From: Pseudomonadota bacterium
GTDB lineage: Bacteria > Pseudomonadota > Alphaproteobacteria > Rhizobiales > Rhizobiaceae
NCBI GenBank assembly: GCA_023428515.1
Contig: JAEYXI010000005.1
Coordinates: 1 to 31,459 of the forward strand
Length of the DNA: 31,459 nucleotides
Reading direction: 5' to 3'
Shown here: positions 23,060 to 31,404 of the stretch, piece after piece
How the letters are laid out: every line of letters starts with the position of its first letter
Numbering within the stretch: position 1 is the stretch's first letter
Translations under genes and position numbers: made by a program
Notes under the pieces: generated by a model
Databases searched by the model: none
What the model saw: the letters and a program-made list of their open reading frames with translations, nothing else
What the model was told of the DNA's origin: nothing

Positions 23060-24655
23060 TTACTGCTGCTTGCTGATGAAACGCGACGGATGAATGTCCA
23101 TCACATTGTCTTCGAAGCCCGAGAGCTTCGGGGACACGATGTTGTGGAAGCTGTAGTAAAGCAGCGGAATGTTGCCGACTTCGTCGACCAGCACGCGCTC
23201 GGCCTCGCTGAGCAGCTTCAGGCGCTCGTCCGGATTGCCGCCGGCCGCGGCCGCCTTGTCCATCGCTTCCTCGAATTTCGGGCTGTTATAGCTCGAGTAG
23301 TTGTTGCCGCTCGCCTTGCGCGAGATGCCGAGGAAGGTTTCGGGATCCTGGTAGTCGGCGATCCAGCCGGCGCGGGCCACATCGTAGTCGCCCTTCTGCT
23401 CGAGATGGCCGTAATGGGTCTTGGTGTCCGTGTTGAGCAGCGTCACCTCGATGCCCAGCGGCTTAAGCTGTTCCTGTATGGCCACGGCAGTGTTCTTGTG
23501 GTTCTCCGACGTGTTGTAGCGGATTTCCATCTTCAGCGGCTTCTCCGGCGTGTAGCCGAGCTTTTCGAGGATCGCCTTGGCGGCGTCCTCCCGGTCGATC
23601 TGCGACTGGTCGGCGTAGCTCGCCACGGCCGGCGTGTAGCCTTCGATGCCGGGCGGCACCATCGAATAGCCGGGGAACATCGAGTTGCCCCAGACCTTTT
23701 CCGCCAGGAAATCGCGGTCGATCGCCATCGAGACCGCATTGCGCAGCTCGACATTGTCCCACGGGGCCTTGTCGGTCTTGATCGAGTAATAATAGGTGCC
23801 GAGATAGGGCGCGACGCGGATCTGGTCGCCGAACTTGGCCTTCAGGTCGGCCAGTTGCTCGGTCGGCAGGTCGTCATAGCTATCCAACTCGCCGGCCTCG
23901 AAGCGTTTCATCGCCGAAGACCGGTCTTCGGTCGGGATGAAGTTGATGACGTCGATCTTGACGTTGGCCGCATCGTGGAATTTCGGGTTCTTGACCATCC
24001 GCATGTGGTCGTTCGGCACCCACTCGGCCAGCGTGAAGGCGCCGTTGGACACCAGCTTGCCGGGCTTGATCCAGTCCGCGCCGTCCTTCTCGATCGACGC
24101 CTTGTTGACCGGGTAGGTCGCCTGGTGCGTCAGCATTTCGAGGAAATAGGGGGTCGGCGCTTTTAGCGTGATCTCGAGCGTCGTCGCGTCGATCGCCTTG
24201 ACGCCCATGTCCTCAGGTTTCGCCTTGTCGGTGTTCACCTCCTCGGCATTGACGATCGGATAGAGCATCGAAGCATATTCGGCTGCGGTTTCGGGGTTCT
24301 CCAGGCGTCGGAAGGAGTAGACGAAGTCTTCCGCGGTCACCGGGCTGCCGTCCGACCAGGCCGCATCGGCGCGAAGCTTGAAAGTATAGGTCTTGCCGTC
24401 GTCCGAGACGGTCCAGCTTTCGGCCACGCCGGGGATGAGAGCGGCCTTCGCGTCCTGCATGACCAGGCCTTCGAACAGGTCGCGCATGACGTGCGCCTCG
24501 TAGACGGTCGATGTCTTGTGTGGGTCGACGGTCTCCAGTTCCGCGGCGCTGCCGCGATTGTAGACGACTTCCGAGAGCGCGGGGGAAACCAGCGCGCCGC
24601 CGACCAGCACCAGGCTGGAGGTGAAAACGGTCGCCCTAAGCAGGGATTTCAGCAT
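23060..24655 (-). CDS. oppA: Periplasmic oligopeptide-binding protein (OppA type)
   Basis: 531 residues. A signal peptide (LKSLLRATVFTSSLVLVGGA, cleavage near SPALS) is followed by a cluster-C solute-binding protein. YNRGSAAELETVDPHKTSTV and VMRDLFEGLVMQDA are the OppA N-terminal pattern, and PGVAESWTVSDDGKTYTFKL is the family signature. VELRNAVSMAIDRDFLAEKV and AGWIADYQDPETFLG are the usual downstream motifs. The family has a large pocket and accepts peptides of varied sequence; murein peptides are also possible. GAGGAG lies about 9 nt before the ATG. First gene of the oppABC-DF operon. Confidence 0.93.
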   Translation of the reverse strand: MLKSLLRATVFTSSLVLVGGALVSPALSEVVYNRGSAAELETVDPHKTSTVYEAHVMRDLFEGLVMQDAKAALIPGVAESWTVSDDGKTYTFKLRADAAWSDGSPVTAEDFVYSFRRLENPETAAEYASMLYPIVNAEEVNTDKAKPEDMGVKAIDATTLEITLKAPTPYFLEMLTHQATYPVNKASIEKDGADWIKPGKLVSNGAFTLAEWVPNDHMRMVKNPKFHDAANVKIDVINFIPTEDRSSAMKRFEAGELDSYDDLPTEQLADLKAKFGDQIRVAPYLGTYYYSIKTDKAPWDNVELRNAVSMAIDRDFLAEKVWGNSMFPGYSMVPPGIEGYTPAVASYADQSQIDREDAAKAILEKLGYTPEKPLKMEIRYNTSENHKNTAVAIQEQLKPLGIEVTLLNTDTKTHYGHLEQKGDYDVARAGWIADYQDPETFLGISRKASGNNYSSYNSPKFEEAMDKAAAAGGNPDERLKLLSEAERVLVDEVGNIPLLYYSFHNIVSPKLSGFEDNVMDIHPSRFISKQQ

Positions 24656-24744
24656 TTTCGGGTTCTCCTCTTGCAGGGTGTTCCCCTCAGAACACGCACA
24701 ATCGCTCAGGCGGACCCGGAAAACTCCGACGGACGCCAGAGCAG

Positions 24745-24804
24745 GGCGGCGATGTTCGCCGCCTTTCTGAGGCGAGACCCTATCAGGCGCGTCTGCAATT
24801 TCAA
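24745..24804 (-). promoter_or_regulatory. Putative opp promoter and leader hairpin
   Basis: Reading toward oppA, TTGAAA (24804-24799), a spacer of about 16 bp and TAGGGT form a plausible promoter. Just downstream, in the leader, GGCGGCGA and TCGCCGCC form a perfect 8-bp stem with a 3-nt loop (about 24745-24763), roughly 90 nt before the oppA start. The hairpin could regulate translation or be a protein-binding palindrome. No leader peptide frame with an ATG was found in the leader. Confidence 0.4.
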
Positions 24805-24846
24805 CTGAGGGGAGAGTTCACGCAAGGGGAGCACGCAAGGCAGTAT

Positions 24847-24873
24847 GGCGCCGTTGGTGGGACTCACGGCGCC
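24847..24873 (-). terminator. Stem-loop after the OsmC-family gene
   Basis: GGCGCCGT (24847-24854) and ACGGCGCC (24866-24873) form a perfect 8-bp stem with an 11-nt loop, starting 12 nt after the stop of the OsmC gene in the direction of transcription. No T-run follows. It likely marks the 3' end of the ssu-osmC transcript. Confidence 0.5.
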
Positions 24874-24885
24874 CGACGCTTGATC

Positions 24886-25395
24886 TCAGGTGCGCGCGAG
24901 GACGACGTCGACCTTTGGCCCACTCCTGATCGTCTGGTAGACGACGCAGTAGCGCTCGGTCAGCTTCAGCAACTGGTCGAGCTTCTCCTGCTCGGCATCG
25001 GTATCGACGTCGAAGCGCAGCCTGATCCCGGCAAAGCCGACCGGCGCGTCCTTGGCGACGCCCAGCGTGCCGCGGAAGTCCAGGTCACCCTCCGCCGACA
25101 CCTCCGCGCCGCGCAGCGGGATGTCGAGGGCGGTGGAGACAGCCTTCAGCGTCACGCCGGCGCAGGCTACCAGCGCCTCGAGCAGCATGTCGCCGGAGCA
25201 GAGCTCCAGCCCGCTGCCGCCGGTCGCCGGATGCAGGCCGGCAACCGCCAGGGCGCGGCCGGTCTCGACCTTGCAGGCGATGTTCGTGTCGTCGAGCGTG
25301 CCTTTCGCCTTCAGCGTTATCAGCCCGGCGTTCGGGTCGTTGCGGTAGCGTTCCTTGATCGGCGCCTGCATCGCGCGCAGTTCGGCGGCATCCAT
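24886..25395 (-). CDS. OsmC/Ohr-family protein
   Basis: 169 residues. The family are homodimeric thiol peroxidases that reduce organic hydroperoxides with a reactive and a resolving cysteine. Candidates are C78 in EALVACAGVTLKAVS (the long central helix carrying the peroxidatic or second cysteine) and C150 in LTERYCVVYQTI, matching the OsmC pattern; an extra C66 precedes in LELCSGDMLLE. I place the start at the ATG at 25395 because AAGGA sits 7-8 nt upstream; the ATG at 25410 would add five residues without a ribosome site. It follows ssuB by 40 nt and is probably the last gene of that operon. A link between sulfonate-type uptake and thiol-dependent peroxide defence is inferred from position. 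Confidence 0.85.
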   Translation of the reverse strand: MDAAELRAMQAPIKERYRNDPNAGLITLKAKGTLDDTNIACKVETGRALAVAGLHPATGGSGLELCSGDMLLEALVACAGVTLKAVSTALDIPLRGAEVSAEGDLDFRGTLGVAKDAPVGFAGIRLRFDVDTDAEQEKLDQLLKLTERYCVVYQTIRSGPKVDVVLART

Positions 25396-25435
25396 GTCAA
25401 AATCCTTCATTCGGTTCTGTGGGGGATTGGCGATG

Positions 25436-26221
<786 letters not shown>

Positions 26222-26222
26222 G

Positions 26223-27068
26223 TCAATTCGCCCCGTGAGGCGCGAAACGGTCTTCCCAGCGCAGGAAGGGCCTTGTCGCAGCGACGATCAGCCAGTCGGT
26301 GATCTTGCCCAGGATGGCGAAGGCGACGATGGCGGTGACGATCTGGGCAGGCTTGCCGAGCTGCTGGCCGTCGATCAGCAGGTAGCCGAGGCCCTGCGAG
26401 GCGCCCATGAACTCGGCGGCGACGACGAACATCCAGCCGAGGCCGAGACCGGAGCGCAAGGCGATGACGTAGGAGGGAAGAACCGCAGGCAGCAGGATGC
26501 GGCGGACCATCTGCGCGCCGGAGAGGCGGAAGACGCGGCCGACCTCGACGATCTTGCGGTCGACCGAGGCTACGGCGCCCATGACACCGAGATAGACGGG
26601 GAAGAATACGCCGACCGCGATCAGCGTGACTTTCGACGCCTCGAAGATGCCCAACCAGAGGATGAACAGCGGCACCCAGGCGATGGACGGGATGGCCCGC
26701 AGCGCCTGCAGGGTCGGATCGAGCAGCCGGCTGAGAAAGCTCGAATAGCCGGTGATGGCCCCGACGATCGTGCCGGCCGCGACGCCGGCGCCGAAACCGA
26801 CGGCGACGCGTGTCAGCGTAGCGATGGCATGGTGCTGCAGCTGGCCGCCCTCAGCCAGTTGCAGGAAGGTCTCCCAGATGACGGATGGCGGCGGAACGAG
26901 CCTGCCCGAGGACCAGCCGAGCCGGACGGCAAGTTCCCAGCCGATCGCGGCAAGCACGGGAAGCAAGAGCCCCAGCGCCGGCCCCTTCAGCCGATCGAGC
27001 AGGCTCCTGGGCCGCTCCTGCCGAAGCTCCGTCGTCTCGCCGGCTACACTACTCTCCACGACAGCCAT
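26223..27068 (-). CDS. ssuC: ABC transporter permease, SsuC/TauC type
   Basis: 281 residues with about six membrane segments. The conserved parts are LLLPVLAAIGWELAVRLGW (TM1), GWSSGRLVPPPSVIWETFLQL (split across the first loop), LRAIPSIAWVPLFILWLGI (family signature) and the EAA loop RLSGAQMVRRILLPAVLP. This arrangement is that of the SsuC/TauC/NrtB permeases. The ATG at 27068 has only a weak ribosome site. It is separated from the binding-protein gene by a 63-nt spacer with hairpins. Confidence 0.9.
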   Translation of the reverse strand: MAVVESSVAGETTELRQERPRSLLDRLKGPALGLLLPVLAAIGWELAVRLGWSSGRLVPPPSVIWETFLQLAEGGQLQHHAIATLTRVAVGFGAGVAAGTIVGAITGYSSFLSRLLDPTLQALRAIPSIAWVPLFILWLGIFEASKVTLIAVGVFFPVYLGVMGAVASVDRKIVEVGRVFRLSGAQMVRRILLPAVLPSYVIALRSGLGLGWMFVVAAEFMGASQGLGYLLIDGQQLGKPAQIVTAIVAFAILGKITDWLIVAATRPFLRWEDRFAPHGAN

Positions 27069-27088
27069 TGAATGCTCACGCCTTCGCT

Positions 27089-27135
27089 GCTGCCCGGCCC
27101 GTCATCGGGGCAGGGCAGCACTGACCCAGGGTCAG
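27089..27135 (-). promoter_or_regulatory. Intercistronic hairpins between ssuA and ssuC
   Basis: CTGACCC-a-GGGTCAG (27121-27135) is a perfect palindrome that includes the ssuA stop codon. Next to it, GCTGCCC (27089-27095) pairs with GGGCAGC (27113-27119), with an inner CCCG-tcat-CGGG stem. Together they fill the gap after the binding-protein gene. The layout mirrors the oppA-oppB junction, and the same mRNA-stabilising role is inferred. Confidence 0.6.
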
Positions 27136-28109
27136 TTCCCGACCGGCACGTACCCGTCGACGACCAGATCGTCGAGGGTTTTCTGCACGTCGACGCCAGC
27201 CTCGATGACGCCTGCCTTCTGCAGGGCGAGGCCGGCCTGCAGGATCGACTCGCGCTGGGCCTCGCCGATCACGCCGTTGCTCAGGTCGGTGCGCTCGTTG
27301 AGCTGCTTGTCGGCGACCGCCTCGGGCAGCTTCGTCGCCGCGACGAAGCTCGCCCTGAGTTCATCGGGATGTTCGAGCGCATATTTGCGCGCATTCTCGT
27401 AGACGACAAGCACTCGCTTCACGAGATCCGGATATTGCTCCAGGAACTCCTGCCGTGTGCTCAGTATGCCGTAGGTGTTGGCGTCGGCATCGCGGTAGAA
27501 GAGGCGCGCGCCTTCGTTCAGTTCGACATTGGCCATCATCGGATCGAGACCGGCCCAGGCGTCGACATCGCCGCGAACCAGTGCGGTGGCGCCGTCAGGA
27601 TGCTGCAGCAGCACCGGCGTGATGTCCTGCTCGGTCAGGCCGGCGCCCTGGAGCGCGCGGACGAGGAAGATGTGCGGGTCGGTGCCGCGGGTGACCGCAA
27701 CGCTCTTGCCCTTCAGGTCCGCGACACTGTTGATGCCGCTGTCCTTGCCGGTGACCAGCGCCGTCCATTCCGGCTTCGAATAGACGTAGACCGACTTGAT
27801 CGGGTTGCCGTTGATCTTGCTGACTAGGGCGGCGGCGCCCGCGCTGGAGCCGAAATCGATCGAGCCGGCATTCAGGAACTCGAGCGCCTTGTTGGAGCCG
27901 AGGGACTGCACCCAGGTGACCGAGATCTCGTCCTTGGCGAATTCTTCCTCGAGCCAGCCCTTGTCCTTGAGCAGCATCGAGACCGGATTGTAGGTCGCCC
28001 AGTCGATAGTGATTGCGTCCGGCTTGTCGGCGGCGAAGGACGCAGCCGAGGGCAGGAGGCCGAGCGACAGCGCAAGACCGAGGACGAGACGACGCGAAAG
28101 AAACTTCAT
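27132..28109 (-). CDS. ssuA: Periplasmic binding protein, aliphatic-sulfonate type (SsuA)
   Basis: 325 residues. The signal peptide (FLSRRLVLGLALSLGLLPSA) is cleaved near ASFAA; an RR pair is present, but the pattern reads as Sec rather than strict Tat. The mature part has the SsuA/TauA fold: TIDWATYNPVSMLLKDKGW, EFLNAGSIDFGSSAGAAALV, VADLKGKSVAVTRGTDPHIF, LLQHPDGATALVRGDVDAWA. These motifs place it with sulfonate, taurine and nitrate binders; the sulfonate subgroup fits best, but the ligand cannot be read directly. The ATG at 28109 has GGGGAG about 6 nt upstream. The frame extends further upstream without a ribosome site. First gene of ssuA-C-B-osmC. Confidence 0.88.
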   Translation of the reverse strand: MKFLSRRLVLGLALSLGLLPSAASFAADKPDAITIDWATYNPVSMLLKDKGWLEEEFAKDEISVTWVQSLGSNKALEFLNAGSIDFGSSAGAAALVSKINGNPIKSVYVYSKPEWTALVTGKDSGINSVADLKGKSVAVTRGTDPHIFLVRALQGAGLTEQDITPVLLQHPDGATALVRGDVDAWAGLDPMMANVELNEGARLFYRDADANTYGILSTRQEFLEQYPDLVKRVLVVYENARKYALEHPDELRASFVAATKLPEAVADKQLNERTDLSNGVIGEAQRESILQAGLALQKAGVIEAGVDVQKTLDDLVVDGYVPVGN

Positions 28110-28266
28110 AGCAACTCCCCCACACGATTTCCGGCGCGGCAGCACCGGCGTTGATCGACACGGACCATGGGTCCGCAATCAGCCCGCGGGAGAATTTTCA
28201 GCCCGCGCTTTAGCTGCATTTGTTGAGCGCCCGCAAGCTGCATGCTCAAATCGGCGCTTCGACTGG

Positions 28267-28293
28267 ATTATAGAGCGGCTCTTTTGCTGGCAA
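28267..28293 (-). promoter_or_regulatory. Promoter candidate for the ssu operon
   Basis: Reading toward ssuA, TTGCCA (28293-28288), 15 bp and a perfect TATAAT (28272-28267). Shifting the -35 by one base gives TTTGCC with a 16-bp spacer. The transcript would have a leader of about 150 nt, which contains the short inverted repeats TTGAGC/GCTCAA and GGACC-atg-GGTCC. Confidence 0.5.
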
Positions 28294-28328
28294 ACCGGAA
28301 CGATTTGCTTTCTTGCCCGGGACTCCGG

Positions 28329-28365
28329 AAAAAAATTCCAAGGAACGCGAGGGCTGTGGTGTTCC
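28329..28365 (-). terminator. Candidate terminator of the FAH-TauE operon
   Basis: Downstream of the TauE stop, GGAAC (28365-28361) and GTTCC (28346-28342) form a 5-bp stem with a 14-nt loop, followed after a few bases by a run of seven T on the minus strand (28335-28329). The stem is short, but this is one of the few T-runs in the window and it is placed correctly. Confidence 0.4.
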
Positions 28366-28391
28366 ACTGACGGGCGCTTATCGCGGCCGGC

Positions 28392-29225
28392 CTACCAAGC
28401 CAACATGTCCCAGGCAAAACGAGCGCAGACGAGAAGAAGGAACAGCCCGAATGCCGTTTCCAGGGCGCGCCGTGACAATGCATGCGCCAGGGCTACCCCG
28501 AGGCGGGTCGTGAGCAGCGACGTCGGGATGGTCAGTATAAAGGTCGCCAGCGAGACGAAGCCGATGGCGTCGGGCGGCAGGTCAGGGCGACCGTAGCCTG
28601 CGGCCATGTAGCCCAGCGTCCCGGGTATCGCGATCAGCACCCCGACGCCGGCCGATGTCGATACGGCGCGGTGGATCTGCACGCCGTGCAGCGTCATGAC
28701 GAGATTGGAGACGGCGCCGCCGCCGATACCCATCAGCGCTGAGATGAGACCGATCACCGCACCATAGAGGCGGAGCACCCCGCGCGACGGCATCTCCTCG
28801 CGCAGCCTCCATCCCTTGCCGCCGGAAAGCAGCTTTGCGGCATTGACGACCCCAACAAGGATGAAGACGCCCTGGAACACTTCAGGCGAGGCATAGCGAG
28901 CGATCGCGGCGCCCGCGAGGACGCCGATCAGCACCGGAATGGCCCAAATGCGGAGCAGGTCGAGATCGACCGTGCCGCGCTTGTAGTGTCCCAGCGCCGA
29001 GTTGATAGAGGTCGGGACGATGACGGCAAGCGACGTGCCGACGGCGAGCGGCATGGCGACGCCGGGCTCGTAGCCGAGAATTCCGAAGATTTCGAAGAAC
29101 ACCGGAACGGAGATCGCGCCGCCGCCGATGCCGAAGAGGCCGGCGAGGAAGCCGATGGCAGCGCCGGCGACGATTAGCGCCGCGACGAGCGTGAAGAGTG
29201 TCGCGGGGTCTGAGAGAACTTGCAA
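28392..29225 (-). CDS. TauE/SafE-family membrane exporter (sulfite/organosulfur anion exporter)
   Basis: 277 residues, about eight membrane helices in two repeats. The family motifs are GFLAGLFGIGGGAISVPVFF in the first repeat and LISALMGIGGGAVSNLVMTL in the second. Known members export sulfite or sulfoacetate from sulfonate degradation (TauE, SafE), though many are uncharacterised. The start is a TTG at 29225: the previous gene ends at 29232, GAGG overlaps its end 9 nt upstream, and no nearer ATG keeps the first helix. Last gene of a four-gene minus-strand operon, adjacent to the ssu importer, which supports an organosulfur link (inferred). Confidence 0.85.
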   Translation of the reverse strand: MQVLSDPATLFTLVAALIVAGAAIGFLAGLFGIGGGAISVPVFFEIFGILGYEPGVAMPLAVGTSLAVIVPTSINSALGHYKRGTVDLDLLRIWAIPVLIGVLAGAAIARYASPEVFQGVFILVGVVNAAKLLSGGKGWRLREEMPSRGVLRLYGAVIGLISALMGIGGGAVSNLVMTLHGVQIHRAVSTSAGVGVLIAIPGTLGYMAAGYGRPDLPPDAIGFVSLATFILTIPTSLLTTRLGVALAHALSRRALETAFGLFLLLVCARFAWDMLAW

Positions 29226-29231
29226 TTCTGG

Positions 29232-30095
29232 CTACCTCAACAGGAACCGCGTCAGGCTCGCGCCGTCGAAACGCCCGAGACCATCCGCGAGCGCCTTTTC
29301 GTAGCTCTCGCGGGCGGCGCTGGAGAGCGGCAGTGCGTTGCCGCCCGATTGGGCCCAGGCGAGCGCAAGGTTGAGATCCTTGCTCAAGCCGGCGATGTCG
29401 AAGGTTCCCGGCTGGTCGGCCCCGGCCAGCGTATCGACGACCACTTGTGCGCGGTTCTTCAATACGGTCGGCCCGGCGGAACTGTCGGCGATGAGGCTGA
29501 CCGCCATTTCGTCCGGTATGCCCGAGCCCTTGAGCATCGCCAAAGCTTCGGCGAGCGTCTGCCAGTAGAGGGCAAGCGGCAGGTTGACGGCGAGCTTCAT
29601 CTGCGCGCCTGAGCCGACGGGTCCGAGATGCTCGACGCGGCGGCAAAGCTGGTCGAGAACCGGCTTTGCCCGCGAGAACGCTGCCTCCGTTCCGCCGGCC
29701 ATGCCGAGAAGCTGTCCCTTCAAGGCCGGCGCAACAGTGCCGCCGACCGGACAATCCACGAAGTCCGCGCCGGCGGCGGAAATCTCCGCCGCGATTGCGC
29801 GGGTCTGGTCGGGCAATATCGTCGACATGTCGACGACGAGCCGCCTGGAAATGCCTGCCTCGATCAGGCCGTCCGCCACGGCCTCGACCGCCTTGGCATC
29901 GGTCAGTGAAATCAGAATGGTGTCGGCCGCCGCAAGCGCCGCCAGATCGGGAACGATCTTGGCGCCGGCCTTGGCGGCCTCTCCGGTTCGGTCTGCCGTC
30001 CGGTTCCAGACGAGCACGATGTGACCCGTTTCGATCAGGCGACGGGCAAAGGCTGTGCCCATCCTGCCGGCGCCGGCAATTCCGACCATCCTCAT
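29232..30095 (-). CDS. NAD(P)-dependent beta-hydroxyacid dehydrogenase (3-hydroxyisobutyrate dehydrogenase family)
   Basis: 287 residues, the standard two-domain length. The N-terminal Rossmann domain has GIAGAGRMGTAFARRLIETGH (GxGxxG at about 7-12) and VWNRTADR; the Asn-Arg after the second strand suggests NADP rather than NAD. The substrate loop is FVDCPVGGTVAPALKGQL (normally DAPVSGG; here Cys replaces Ala). The catalytic lysine is K167 in GSGAQMKLAVN. It reversibly oxidises a beta-hydroxy acid such as 3-hydroxyisobutyrate, tartronate semialdehyde (in reverse) or a sulfo-analogue. The start overlaps the RraA stop by 4 nt (ATGA), so translation is coupled. The specific substrate is unknown. 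Confidence 0.87.
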   Translation of the reverse strand: MRMVGIAGAGRMGTAFARRLIETGHIVLVWNRTADRTGEAAKAGAKIVPDLAALAAADTILISLTDAKAVEAVADGLIEAGISRRLVVDMSTILPDQTRAIAAEISAAGADFVDCPVGGTVAPALKGQLLGMAGGTEAAFSRAKPVLDQLCRRVEHLGPVGSGAQMKLAVNLPLALYWQTLAEALAMLKGSGIPDEMAVSLIADSSAGPTVLKNRAQVVVDTLAGADQPGTFDIAGLSKDLNLALAWAQSGGNALPLSSAARESYEKALADGLGRFDGASLTRFLLR

Positions 30096-30709
30096 TGCTG
30101 CTCCCCCGTTTCGAGCCCGAGTATCTGCAACGTCGTTTCCCCCGAGCGCAAGCGCTCCATCATGGCGGCTTCCTTGGCCACACGGGCCTCGCCGGCGGAA
30201 ACCGCATCGGCCGCGGCTTCGGCCGGCAGGACGATGACCGCATCCGCGTCGGCGATGACGAGGTCGCCCGGGCGGATCTCCACCGACCCCAGTGTGATGG
30301 TTTCACCGATCCGGCCAGGATCGCGTTTTGAGGTGCCGCGTATGTTAAGGCCGCGGCAGAAGACTGGAAAACCAAGTGCGGCAATGCTCGCGCTGTCGCG
30401 CACCGAGCCGTCGATGACCATCCCGGCAATGCCGCGCAGCTGGCAGGCCAGCGCCATGATCTCGCCGAATGGCCCGCTCTCGATGCTGCCGCCATAGTCC
30501 ACGACCAGCATGTCGCCTGGGGCGGCGGCTGCGATCGCGCGATGCAGCGCGAGGTTGTCGCCCGGCTGGCAGCGCACCGTCAGCGCCGGCCCGGCCGCAG
30601 CCGCGCCGGGTGCGAGCGGGCGGAGAGGCAGGTCGACGATCCTTGCGGACGGAGCTGCCTCTCCAATGGTCGCCGTGCCAAGCGCGGCAAGCCGTGCGGC
30701 GAGTGTCAC
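30092..30709 (-). CDS. RraA-family protein (4-hydroxy-4-methyl-2-oxoglutarate aldolase-like)
   Basis: 205 residues, the RraA/HMG-aldolase length. Conserved motifs: GDMLVVDYGG (about 65-74), FGEIMALACQLRGIAGMVID (about 81-100), GSVRDSASI with R104-D105 (the Arg-Asp pair needed for the metal-dependent pyruvate aldolase reaction), FPVFCRGL, and RPGDLVIADADAVIVLP. Because the catalytic RD pair is kept and the neighbours are catabolic, an aldolase or oxaloacetate-decarboxylase-like role is more likely than the RNase E inhibitor role of E. coli RraA. The start is a GTG whose GTGA overlaps the stop of the FAH gene. The long upstream open frame belongs to that other gene's coding region. Confidence 0.85.
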   Translation of the reverse strand: MTLAARLAALGTATIGEAAPSARIVDLPLRPLAPGAAAAGPALTVRCQPGDNLALHRAIAAAAPGDMLVVDYGGSIESGPFGEIMALACQLRGIAGMVIDGSVRDSASIAALGFPVFCRGLNIRGTSKRDPGRIGETITLGSVEIRPGDLVIADADAVIVLPAEAAADAVSAGEARVAKEAAMMERLRSGETTLQILGLETGEQQ

Positions 30710-31404
30710 GCCGCCTTGGCCCCGACACGCACCTGCATGTTGGCCAGTCCGTCGACGGAGCAATCGAGTACGTCGCCGGTGACGACTGCGCCGACGCCGG
30801 CCGGCGTGCCGGTCATGATGATGTCGCCGGCTTTCAGTTCGTGCTGCTCGGACAGCTTGGCGATGATCTCGTCGATCTTCCAGATCATGAGCGAGATATC
30901 GGCATCCTGGCGCACTTCGTCGTTGACCTTCAGCTTGACGTGCCCGGATTCCATCACGCCGACGTCCTCGACGCGGGTGATCGGCCCGATCGGCGCGGAA
31001 CGGTCGAAGGACTTCGTCACCTCCCACGGCAGGCCTTTTGCAAGTGCTGCAGCCTGGTGGTCGCGCCGGGTCATGTCGAGGCCGACCGCATAGCCGAAAA
31101 TGTGCCGGGAAGCGTCGCCCTCGGCGATGTTGTAGCCGCCCGACTTCAAGGCGACGACGAGTTCGCATTCGTAGTGGAAGTTGTTGGTGAACACGGGGTA
31201 AGGGATCTCGCCGCCATTCTTCACCACCGCGTCCGCCGGCTTCATGAAGATCACGGGCGGGTCCCGTTCGTCGGCGTTCATCTCGCGGATATGAGCGACG
31301 TAGTTCTTGCCGATGCAATAAATCCGCCTGACCGGAAACTTCTCGTCCGATCCGGTTATGTCGAGATGCGCCTGCGGTGGTGCCGAGACGGCATAAGAGA
31401 CCAT
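30706..31404 (-). CDS. Fumarylacetoacetate hydrolase (FAH) family protein
   Basis: 232 residues, the size of the small FAHD1/fumarylpyruvate hydrolase/acylpyruvase branch. Motifs: RIYCIGKNYVAHIREM (27-42), PVIFMKPADAVV (50-61), the metal-binding FHYECELVVAL with E79 and E81, then GYAVGLDMTRRD with D110, the KSFDRSAPIGP loop, and MTGTPAGVGAV near the end. The family cleaves C-C bonds in acylpyruvates or 2-oxo-diketo acids, or decarboxylates oxaloacetate, using Mg2+. The start at 31404 has GGGAGG 6 nt upstream. It is the first gene in the FAH-RraA-dehydrogenase-TauE operon; the promoter is at or beyond the window edge. Confidence 0.88.
   Translation of the reverse strand: MVSYAVSAPPQAHLDITGSDEKFPVRRIYCIGKNYVAHIREMNADERDPPVIFMKPADAVVKNGGEIPYPVFTNNFHYECELVVALKSGGYNIAEGDASRHIFGYAVGLDMTRRDHQAAALAKGLPWEVTKSFDRSAPIGPITRVEDVGVMESGHVKLKVNDEVRQDADISLMIWKIDEIIAKLSEQHELKAGDIIMTGTPAGVGAVVTGDVLDCSVDGLANMQVRVGAKAA

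Noticed and set aside
21989..24166. 725-codon open frame opposite oppABC
   Set aside because: It spans three well-supported genes and their spacer, has low-complexity Arg/Asp/Val composition and no recognisable domain.
29220..30331. Plus-strand open frames opposite the dehydrogenase and RraA genes
   Set aside because: They are mirrors of the coupled minus-strand operon, with no ribosome sites and no recognisable motifs.
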